From positions 1-36,783 of the forward strand of contig JAFRXJ010000003.1 in the NCBI GenBank assembly GCA_017441525.1: a stretch of DNA of 36,783 nucleotides. Reading direction: 5' to 3'. Under the pieces are notes generated by a model. That model did no database searches and was not told where the DNA came from. It worked only from the letters and a program-made list of their open reading frames with translations. Origin of the DNA: Acholeplasmatales bacterium (GTDB taxonomy: Bacteria; Bacillota_I; Bacilli_A; Acholeplasmatales; Anaeroplasmataceae). The position numbers and the translations under genes were made by a program. This document shows, one piece after another, positions 1 to 6,578 of the stretch. Position 1 is the stretch's first letter. Each line of letters begins with the position of its first letter.

Positions 1-105
1 AAATATGTAACAGACTACAGTGCTTATTAAAATTATAACATCTTAGTGATGATATAAAAGTTATGTTGTACTCATAACTATAAACAATAACTCTAAAGAA
101 GGAGA

Positions 106-1539
106 TTGTATAATCTTAAGTACAATTTGATTATACTAGGGATTATATGGATTATGTTTTTATTTACTAATGTAGATCTAATTTTTATATTATCATTTGC
201 ATTTTTGGCATTATTAATAATCATTTGGGTATTAGCTTTAGTTATTGCTAAAAAATATAAAGCAAGCCATAAAAAGCCAATTGATTATGCATCAAAGAAT
301 GTTCATGAAGATCTAGAAGATAATACAACTGAAGAAGTTACTGAAAAAAAAGTAGAAGAAACAAATTCAGCTGCAGTTATTATTCCTACTGAAGAATCTG
401 TAGATAATCCTCAAAATAAAGAGATAGAAGAAACTGCATCAAAGCCTGAAGATATTAAATCAGAAGAAATTACTGACGATAATATTCAAGAAAACAATGA
501 AGAAGTTGCAACTTTAGAAGACTCAACAAAAGATATGATTGAAGAAGAATTTGTTGAAGAAATTAAACCAGAAACATTAGAAGAACCCCCAGTTGAAGAA
601 CAAGCTGATTCAATTGAAGAAATTAAAGAAGAACCTCTTGTTGAGGTAGAAGAAAAGGAAGATCCTGATACAATAGTTGAAGAACAAGCTGATATTACAG
701 TAGTTGAAGAGAAAACTCATGAAAACCTTGAAGAAGAAAAACCTGAAGTTGTTGAAGGACCTAAGGAAGAAGAAAAACCTGTTGAAAAAAAGACTATTAA
801 TGCTGTTCCTGTTAAAAAGGGAAGAACATACAATGGTAAATTTGAAATTTTTGAGGCTGGAGATGGATATGCTTATCAACTAAAAGCTTCAAATGGTGAA
901 ATATTAGTTGTTTCTGAAATATATTCTTCAAGAGATAGTGTTATTAAAGCTATTAAAGCTTTGCAAAAGAATATTAATGATGGTGAAGTAAAGATATTTG
1001 CTGATAAAAGAGGTAAATATAAATTCAAATTAATTGCTAAAAATTATAAGGTTTTAGTAATTAGTGCTAGCTATACTGTATATAAGAGTGCAGTAAGAGC
1101 TTCTGAATCATTTAAAAAATATGTAATGATTGCTGATATAGTGGATGTTGAATTAGATGATAATGAATCTAAAACAGCAACACCTATTCAAATAACTCAA
1201 ACTGAAGATAAGATGGGAGCCAAAATCGTTATTGAGAAATTTGACGGTGAATTTAGTTGGGCTTTAAAAGCAACTAATGGTGAAATCTTATGTCAAGCTG
1301 AAGGATACACATCTAAGTCTGGTTGTCTATATTCAATTGATACATTTAAAAAGAATATTGTTGAAGGACAATTTAGATGTATTAAGGATAAGAATGGTAA
1401 TTATTGTTATAAGCTATATACAGCAAACAATAGAATATGTGCTGTAGGAGAATCATATCCTTCTAAGCAAAGTGCTATTTCTGCAGCTAATTCTGTAGTA
1501 TCTTATTATAAGAACGCAGTTGTAGAAGAAATTAAATAA
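106..1539 (+). CDS. Membrane-anchored protein with four DUF1508 (YegP-like) repeats
   Basis: Two hydrophobic segments (about residues 8-23 and 25-50) are followed by a long, very acidic Glu-rich linker (about 60-230). The C-terminal half is built from four related repeats of about 45 residues (about 244-290, 295-340, 374-420, 424-470), each with the DUF1508 pattern: a beta hairpin, then an 'NGE-I' or 'N-K-L' turn such as KASNGEIL and KATNGEIL, then Y-S/T-S-x-x-S and a helix. DUF1508 proteins such as YegP are usually short soluble proteins of unknown function, so membrane anchoring on an acidic stalk is unusual. The TTG start at 106 lies only one base after AAGGAG (99-104); in-frame alternatives are TTG 127 and ATG 154, the latter losing most of the first hydrophobic segment. 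The next gene follows after 9 bases. The repeat assignment is fairly sure; the function is unknown. Confidence 0.75.
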   Translation: MYNLKYNLIILGIIWIMFLFTNVDLIFILSFAFLALLIIIWVLALVIAKKYKASHKKPIDYASKNVHEDLEDNTTEEVTEKKVEETNSAAVIIPTEESVDNPQNKEIEETASKPEDIKSEEITDDNIQENNEEVATLEDSTKDMIEEEFVEEIKPETLEEPPVEEQADSIEEIKEEPLVEVEEKEDPDTIVEEQADITVVEEKTHENLEEEKPEVVEGPKEEEKPVEKKTINAVPVKKGRTYNGKFEIFEAGDGYAYQLKASNGEILVVSEIYSSRDSVIKAIKALQKNINDGEVKIFADKRGKYKFKLIAKNYKVLVISASYTVYKSAVRASESFKKYVMIADIVDVELDDNESKTATPIQITQTEDKMGAKIVIEKFDGEFSWALKATNGEILCQAEGYTSKSGCLYSIDTFKKNIVEGQFRCIKDKNGNYCYKLYTANNRICAVGESYPSKQSAISAANSVVSYYKNAVVEEIK

Positions 1540-1548
1540 GGTGATTGT

Positions 1549-2670
1549 ATGAAACTAGATCTTCCTTCTAATATATTAAAAGGAATCATATCATCAAAAA
1601 AGAATAAGGATGGAAAATACGAAAAAGGTAAATTCCAAAGAATTAAGATAAATAATGAAGATAAAATACAATTGTCATTATTTACTAAAACTCAAGTATT
1701 CCATTCTAATTATAATGATGATGAAATTAATAATGTAATAAACGAATTATTAGAAAATGAATTTAATAATCTAGAATTAACAACAAAAGAATATAATTAT
1801 TTTTATAAGATTACATCAAAAGGTAAACTTTTAACAAATAAAAAGAAGAATATGGATTCATTTGTAGAGGTTTCTCATAATAGAACTAAGAAATATTTAT
1901 TAGAAGAAGGAATTGTAGTACCTCCACTAGTAGATTTAGGTGTTATGCAGCCTGATGGCAAAGTTAATAAGTCTTCATATGATAAATATAGACAAATTAA
2001 TAGATTTCTAGAAATAATAAATGATTCAATAAAAGATGAAAAGAAGTTAAATATCATTGATTTTGGATGCGGAAAAAGTTATTTAACATTTATCTTATAT
2101 TATTTCTTAAGAGAAGTTAAGAAAATGGATATTAATATTATAGGCTTAGACTTAAAAGAGGATGTAATAGATAATTGTAATGAAATAGCTAAGAAATATA
2201 ATTATCAAAATCTAAAGTTCTACAAAGGAAATATATCAGATTTTAAAGATAATGCCAGTATTGATATGATTGTTACATTACATGCCTGTGATACCGCAAC
2301 AGATTTTGCCTTATATCATGCGATAAACATGAAATGTAGATATATTTTCTCTGTTCCATGTTGCCAGCATGAAATAAATAATCAATTAGGAAATGATAAA
2401 ATGTATGCATTAACTAAATTTGGAATTATAAAAGAAAGATTTAGTGCACTTTTAACAGATTCTATAAGAGCAAATATATTACAATATTATGGATATAAAA
2501 CAAATGTAATGGAATTTGTTGACTTTGAAAATTCTCCTAAGAATTTATTGATTAGAGCAGTTTATACAAATTCAGGTAAAAATCAAAAAATAAAAGAAGA
2601 AATTGACTCGTTGATAAAAGAGTATAATGTAGATCAAACATTATATAATTTAACTTTAAAGAATGAATAA
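1549..2670 (+). CDS. Class I SAM-dependent methyltransferase (PF13679-like)
   Basis: A 373-residue protein with a Rossmann methyltransferase core in its second half. Motif I is IDFGCGKSYL near residue 170, a post-I acidic residue lies in IIGLDLKED, and the motif IV region reads TLHACDTATDFAL, which resembles the LHACGD-type signature of the METTL25/RRNAD1-like methyltransferase family. A conserved-looking SVPCCQHE stretch follows. The N-terminal half (about 1-130) is basic and may hold the substrate-recognition part, perhaps for RNA; that is inference. The start has a good AGGTGA site 5 bases upstream and lies 9 bases after the preceding gene, so the two are probably co-transcribed. The gene ends at a strong bidirectional terminator. 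The substrate cannot be told from sequence. Confidence 0.8.
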   Translation: MKLDLPSNILKGIISSKKNKDGKYEKGKFQRIKINNEDKIQLSLFTKTQVFHSNYNDDEINNVINELLENEFNNLELTTKEYNYFYKITSKGKLLTNKKKNMDSFVEVSHNRTKKYLLEEGIVVPPLVDLGVMQPDGKVNKSSYDKYRQINRFLEIINDSIKDEKKLNIIDFGCGKSYLTFILYYFLREVKKMDINIIGLDLKEDVIDNCNEIAKKYNYQNLKFYKGNISDFKDNASIDMIVTLHACDTATDFALYHAINMKCRYIFSVPCCQHEINNQLGNDKMYALTKFGIIKERFSALLTDSIRANILQYYGYKTNVMEFVDFENSPKNLLIRAVYTNSGKNQKIKEEIDSLIKEYNVDQTLYNLTLKNE

Positions 2671-2697
2671 AAAATGACCAATCGCTTGGTCATTTTT
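2671..2697. terminator. Bidirectional intrinsic terminator
   Basis: An 11-bp perfect stem (2671-2681 with 2686-2696, loop TCGC) has A-runs on the left and T-runs on the right, so it can terminate the methyltransferase transcript on the plus strand and the convergent pectinesterase transcript on the minus strand. Confidence 0.9.
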
Positions 2698-2698
2698 T

Positions 2699-3604
2699 CT
2701 ATTCCTTATAATTAATATATTTGAAGAAGTTATTTACATATTTTTTAGCATCATCTTCGTTTAGTTCATTAATCCATTTTTCTCTTTTAGATAAATCTAT
2801 ATTTTTACTATATTCATAAAATCTTGCAGTTTTATCTCTATTTGTGTTATCCCATTTATTAAAACCCCTAGGATCAATATGTTCTTCTAGTTTACAATCT
2901 ATAAATGCGGCAGTACCATAATCTCTCCATGGTCTTCCAAGATAAACTGAACATTCATTTTCAGATATTACATTGCATTTATAGAATAAATATCCATATT
3001 CCATATCTTTTGAATGTGCTGGTGCACATACAAAACCATTACCTATTGATATTATATTTGAATTTATGAATAGTGCCTGGCTACATCCAAATATAAAATC
3101 TGTATCCCCATATATTTTACAGTTCTTATATATTTGAGTTGTTTTATTAGGCATTAGTTGATCAGGTCTTAAAAATCCAGTGTATCTTTCTATTAAATCT
3201 AGTGGAAGAGGTCCTGTAAATAATGTGTCTTGTGCGCTTTTTAAGCATACATTATCGCATACGAGTCCATCTCCACATGCGTGTAGGGCAACTGCCTGGC
3301 CATATTTTTTAGAAGGAAGTGATGTATTTTCTATTGTTAGGTTTGAAAGTTTAACATTTTTACCTGTAATAAGACATGTATATGTTCTAAATGTGTTTGC
3401 CTCATTGTTATCATCTAATATTTTATGAAAATAATCATTATTTCTAATAATTGTTTTGTTGATATCCTCTCCAATTATTGAAATGTTATCAACATTAATA
3501 ATTATTTTTTCATTATAAATACCATTTTTTAGAAAAAGTGTATCACCAGATTTTAATTTTTTTATTGTTTCGTTGATTGAAATAGAGTCAGTTATAGTTA
3601 TCAT
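2699..3604 (-). CDS. Cytoplasmic pectinesterase (carbohydrate esterase family 8)
   Basis: Removes methyl esters from galacturonate residues of pectin or its oligomers. The family motifs are all present in order: GQAVALHA (102-109), QDTLF (125-129, catalytic Asp126), GDTDFIFG (166-173, catalytic Asp169) and LGRPWRDY (222-229, Arg of the active site). The protein is a right-handed beta-helix type of 301 residues, close to the bare catalytic domain. It starts directly with the enzyme fold and has no signal peptide, so it should act in the cytosol on imported oligomers. It is divergent from the oligosaccharide importer operon, with 260 bases between the two starts. The start is supported by AGGAG 11 bases upstream (3616-3620 on the minus strand). 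A TATAAT (complement of 3630-3635) is a plausible -10 element, but no good -35 is visible. Confidence 0.93.
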   Translation of the reverse strand: MITITDSISINETIKKLKSGDTLFLKNGIYNEKIIINVDNISIIGEDINKTIIRNNDYFHKILDDNNEANTFRTYTCLITGKNVKLSNLTIENTSLPSKKYGQAVALHACGDGLVCDNVCLKSAQDTLFTGPLPLDLIERYTGFLRPDQLMPNKTTQIYKNCKIYGDTDFIFGCSQALFINSNIISIGNGFVCAPAHSKDMEYGYLFYKCNVISENECSVYLGRPWRDYGTAAFIDCKLEEHIDPRGFNKWDNTNRDKTARFYEYSKNIDLSKREKWINELNEDDAKKYVNNFFKYINYKE

Positions 3605-3725
3605 ATCATATTATTCTCCTGTTGATAAAATTATATCATAAAAAATTATTCATAAAAATGGAAAAATTCGCAATTTAGAGCCATTTTTTAGGATTTTGTG
3701 ATTTTAAAATTTAAGTAGTTTTCTA

Positions 3726-3754
3726 TTGACTATTAATTGCAATAATGGTAAAAT
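3726..3754 (+). promoter_or_regulatory. Sigma-A-type promoter of the pectin importer operon
   Basis: TTGACT (3726-3731) and TAAAAT (3749-3754) are separated by exactly 17 bases. It reads toward the ABC importer operon, with an expected transcription start near 3761. The rest of the 260-base divergent gap (3605-3864) holds only the operator-like site and Shine-Dalgarno described separately and the weak minus-strand promoter of the pectinesterase gene. Confidence 0.7.
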
Positions 3755-3768
3755 TAGGTATGAAATTA

Positions 3769-3782
3769 TGAAAGCGTTATAG
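3769..3782 (+). promoter_or_regulatory. cre / LacI-family operator-like site
   Basis: TGAAAGCGTTATAG agrees with the catabolite-responsive element consensus TGWAANCGNTNWCA at 12 of 14 positions, missing only the last two. It lies about 8 bases downstream of the expected transcription start, a typical position for repression by CcpA or by a local LacI-family regulator. No regulator gene is in the window, so which protein binds is unknown. Confidence 0.5.
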
Positions 3783-3823
3783 TTTCAATCTATAAGACTA
3801 ATCGTAAATCAAGTGGTAGCGAT

Positions 3824-3830
3824 GAGGTGG
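3824..3830 (+). promoter_or_regulatory. Shine-Dalgarno site placed too far upstream of the first ATG
   Basis: GAGGTGG is the only good ribosome binding site before the first importer-operon gene, but the first in-frame ATG is at 3865, 34 bases further on. In-frame ATT (3832) and ATC (3835) codons sit at 1 and 4 bases after the site. The reading frame from 3832 to 3865 is open and would add the residues IINKSVTGYRA in front of Met. Confidence 0.4.
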
Positions 3831-3864
3831 TATTATCAATAAGAGCGTAACAGGCTACAGAGCT

Positions 3865-4626
3865 ATGGACTTGTTTCTATTAGCCCTTTTTGGATGCATT
3901 TTGGAGGCTCTTGTGACTAGATTCGGCGGAATCATGTTAGGAACTCCAACGATAACAATTTCATTTTTAATAACAATAATAGCAGTAATAAGATGGAACC
4001 TTTGGGGTTTAATAATTGTGCCATTGCTAGCGTTAGCTACTACATTAGGGGGAAGCTTCGCCGATTATGGCCAATTTAAGGCTTTTTATAGTTTTGGAAG
4101 CGCCTACAATTATTGTGGAACTATTATTTTCTTATCTACGATAATTGGTCTTTTTTCGATAGGATTAGATGTAATTTTATTCAAAAAAATAGGAACTAAA
4201 AAAATAGTTAAAAGTCCAATAGCATTAATTGGTATGATTCTCGTGAATTATTTGATATTTAATGTTATACAACTTATTATGTTTAGATTAATGACTGCAC
4301 ACACATTATTACACCAAGCTCAAATAACATATACTGGTGTAAGCGGTGATTTCAATTTGGCCGTTTGGGGCGAAAACGGACTAGTAAGAAATCTATTAGC
4401 TTTAGCAATTGCAGTTATTGGTATTTTAATTCTTAGGTCGCAAGGGGTTGCCACAAACGTTGTGGAAAAACTCATTGATGATAAAAAAAATGCAGAGTTG
4501 GATGCAAAAGACAGAAATTTCAGAATTAAAGAAGTTGATGATGAAAAAGAAATGGAAAACGTGTCTAATGCAGAAAACGAAGCGAAAGATGAATCAAATG
4601 ATGATTCGTCGCAAAAACAGTTTTAA
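3865..4626 (+). CDS. Six-helix membrane protein, first gene of pectin importer operon
   Basis: I do not recognise a named family. About six hydrophobic segments are visible (roughly 2-20, 27-45, 47-65, 88-110, 119-140, 174-190), followed by a charged, acidic cytoplasmic tail (about 200-253). Small size, six helices and glycine-rich loops are reminiscent of ECF transporter S-components, but no diagnostic motif was found. It is followed after 14 bases by the first permease gene, so it is almost certainly part of the transport operon. Its codon use seems richer in TTG, GTG and CTC than its neighbours. The start is uncertain: the ATG at 3865 has no Shine-Dalgarno nearby, and the site at 3824-3830 points to a rare ATT or ATC start about 30 bases upstream. 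Confidence 0.65.
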   Translation: MDLFLLALFGCILEALVTRFGGIMLGTPTITISFLITIIAVIRWNLWGLIIVPLLALATTLGGSFADYGQFKAFYSFGSAYNYCGTIIFLSTIIGLFSIGLDVILFKKIGTKKIVKSPIALIGMILVNYLIFNVIQLIMFRLMTAHTLLHQAQITYTGVSGDFNLAVWGENGLVRNLLALAIAVIGILILRSQGVATNVVEKLIDDKKNAELDAKDRNFRIKEVDDEKEMENVSNAENEAKDESNDDSSQKQF

Positions 4627-4640
4627 AGGATGGTGCGTGT

Positions 4641-5672
4641 ATGCAAAATACTGTCAAGACAGATCAAGCAGTAGTAAATGAAGTAGAACGTACGAAGTTT
4701 AAACGTGGTTTAGCTACAATTGCTAAGGATTGGCGTTTATACGTTTTATTAATTCCTATGCTTGCATTCTTAATTTGCTTCAAGTATTTACCGATTGCGG
4801 GTATTCTTGAAGGTTTTAAATGGGGATCATATCAACAGTCAACTAGATACATGAGTCAATGGTGTGGTTCACAATGGCTTGAATATATCTTTGTTGGTGA
4901 TGGTTCAGGTGAATTCTGGAGAGCATTTAGAAATACATTCGTAAATAGTATGTATGGTCTAATTATTGGCTTCCCTATTCCTATCTTCTTAGCATTATTA
5001 TTTAGTGAAATTAAGATTTTGGGTTACCGAAGCGTATTACAAGTTTGTGCTTATCTACCTCACTTTGTATCTACTGTAGTAGTTACAACAATTATTACAT
5101 TATGGTGTACAGGTGATAACTCAGTTTCAGATGCTCCAGGTGTAATTTATAAACTTGTTAAATCTCTTGGTTGGTTAAAAGGCGACCAAAGAGGCTTACT
5201 AGTTCATCCTAAGTTCTTTAGACCTATTTATCAGATTTCTGGTATTTGGGAAGGTGCGGGTTATGGATCAATCGTTTACTTTGCTGCAATCTTAGCAATT
5301 TCACCTACAAGTTATGAAGCTGCAAGAATTGATGGCGCATCTAAGATGCAACAAATTAGATACGTTACATTCCCAGGTATGGCTCCTACATTAACGATTA
5401 TGTTAATTATGCGTATTGGTCATATTTTAAATATAGGTTATGAAAAAATAATTCTATTAATTGGTTCAGAAACAACTGCTTGGGAAACTGGTGATGTTGT
5501 TTCAACATTAGTTTATCGTATGACAGGACGTGGTGGATCTGCTGCATCAAATGTTCAGATTATTGAACAAATGGGTGTAGTAGCTGACTTATTTAACTCA
5601 TTAATTGCGATGGTACTTGTACTTGGTGCAAATGCAATAAGTAGACGTGTATCTTCTACATCATTATTCTAG
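4641..5672 (+). CDS. lplB: Oligosaccharide ABC transporter permease, LplB type
   Basis: One of the two membrane subunits (MalF-like, BPD_transp_1) of an importer for complex polysaccharide fragments. The 343-residue protein has six hydrophobic helices, an opening typical of the LplB family (KDWRLYVLLIPMLAFLICFKYLP) and the cytoplasmic EAA loop YEAARIDGASKMQQIRYVTFP that docks to the ATPase. A PHFVSTVVVTTII segment is also characteristic. Family members import oligogalacturonides, rhamnogalacturonan fragments or other oligosaccharides. The next permease starts 11 bases after this gene. It uses CGT arginine codons more than the surrounding hypothetical genes, as expected for a well-expressed gene. 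The family is sure; the substrate is inferred from the pectin enzymes nearby. Confidence 0.9.
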   Translation: MQNTVKTDQAVVNEVERTKFKRGLATIAKDWRLYVLLIPMLAFLICFKYLPIAGILEGFKWGSYQQSTRYMSQWCGSQWLEYIFVGDGSGEFWRAFRNTFVNSMYGLIIGFPIPIFLALLFSEIKILGYRSVLQVCAYLPHFVSTVVVTTIITLWCTGDNSVSDAPGVIYKLVKSLGWLKGDQRGLLVHPKFFRPIYQISGIWEGAGYGSIVYFAAILAISPTSYEAARIDGASKMQQIRYVTFPGMAPTLTIMLIMRIGHILNIGYEKIILLIGSETTAWETGDVVSTLVYRMTGRGGSAASNVQIIEQMGVVADLFNSLIAMVLVLGANAISRRVSSTSLF

Positions 5673-5683
5673 GAGGGCACAAG

Positions 5684-6544
5684 ATGAAACGTTTAGATAG
5701 AACCGAAATAATTTTTAAAATTTTATCTTATACTTTATTAACAATATTTGCATTATGCTGCTTATATCCATTTATATATGTATTATCTGCTTCAATTTCA
5801 TCAAAATTTGCAGTTGATAATGGAAAAGTATTCTTATGGCCAGTTGATTTTTCGATTGAAAATTATAAAGCAGTATTTAATAACAAAGAATTCTGGATTT
5901 CATATTCAAATACATTCTTTGTTACAGGTTATGGTACATTAGTTTCAATGCTAGTTGCTATAACTGGTGCTTATGCATTATCTAAGACTAGATTGATATT
6001 TGGTCGTGGATTCAACTTTATGTTAGTATTTACAATGTGGTTTAGTGCTGGTATGATTCCAACATATCAAAACTTTAAGACATTCCATGTAAATAATAAA
6101 TATATGTTCATTATTGCATTAGGTTTTAACGCATTCAATATTATCTTATTACGTAATTACTTCAGTTCAGTTCCAACTGAAATTGAAGAAGCTGCAACAA
6201 TCGATGGTGCGACAGAATTCCAAATTTTAACAAAGATTTATATTCCAATGTCAAAGTCATCAATTGTTACAGTTGCAATGTTCTATGCTGTAGCTAGATG
6301 GAATGGATATATTTGGGCACAAATGCTATTATTAAATAGTAATGATGTACTATTAACAGTATTCATTAAAAACAATATGGCACAATTGGTTGATATCATC
6401 AACAATGGTGCAGAAGTTCCATATTCAGTATATGGTCTACAGTATGCATTTATAGTTTGTTCTATCATTCCAGTAATCGTTATTTATCCAAGCTTACAAA
6501 AATACTTTGCAGCTGGTGTTAACGTTGGTGGAGTTAAGGAATAA
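5684..6544 (+). CDS. ytcP: Oligosaccharide ABC transporter permease, YtcP/LplC type
   Basis: The second membrane subunit (MalG-like) of the importer; it pairs with the LplB-type subunit just upstream. The 286-residue protein has six predicted helices, an N-terminal LYPFIYVLSASISS segment typical of the YtcP/LplC group, and the EAA loop IEEAATIDGATEFQILTKIYIP that contacts the ATPase. A strong GGAGGG ribosome binding site lies 8 bases before the ATG. The C-terminus PSLQKYFAAGVNVGGVKE is the usual ending of this family. It is followed after 34 bases by the binding-protein gene. Confidence 0.92.
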   Translation: MKRLDRTEIIFKILSYTLLTIFALCCLYPFIYVLSASISSKFAVDNGKVFLWPVDFSIENYKAVFNNKEFWISYSNTFFVTGYGTLVSMLVAITGAYALSKTRLIFGRGFNFMLVFTMWFSAGMIPTYQNFKTFHVNNKYMFIIALGFNAFNIILLRNYFSSVPTEIEEAATIDGATEFQILTKIYIPMSKSSIVTVAMFYAVARWNGYIWAQMLLLNSNDVLLTVFIKNNMAQLVDIINNGAEVPYSVYGLQYAFIVCSIIPVIVIYPSLQKYFAAGVNVGGVKE

Positions 6545-6578
6545 TAGAAAAAGGAAAAAAGGAGAAAAAAGAGAAAAA

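Noticed and set aside
6..23. Near repeat of GTAACAG-CTACAG-GCT with 3846-3863
   Set aside because: Sixteen of eighteen bases agree, but it is a single pair in AT-rich DNA, in different contexts and without other copies that I could find; chance is the simpler explanation.
1..30. Possible 3' end of a truncated upstream gene (reading KYVTDYSAY then stop)
   Set aside because: Only nine codons are visible and a second frame is also open, so there is nothing to identify. I see no clear promoter in 1-105 either, apart from a weak TGATATAAA near 50-58.
610..879. Antisense Phe-rich ORF opposite the acidic linker of the first gene
   Set aside because: It is the mirror of GAA/GAG-rich codons (read as TTC/CTT) and has no ribosome site; a shadow, not a gene.
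4451..4465. Inverted repeat CCACAA-ACG-TTGTGG
   Set aside because: It lies inside the coding sequence of the first importer gene and encodes ordinary residues; operator-like, but no promoter is near it.
4448..4681. Overlapping ORF of 77 residues across the end of the first membrane-protein gene
   Set aside because: Lys/Met-rich frame shadow of the acidic tail, no ribosome site, and it overlaps the permease start.
6507..6578. N-terminal extension of the binding-protein frame
   Set aside because: It would place 24 residues before the signal peptide and overlap the permease gene; the lipobox position fixes the start at 6579.
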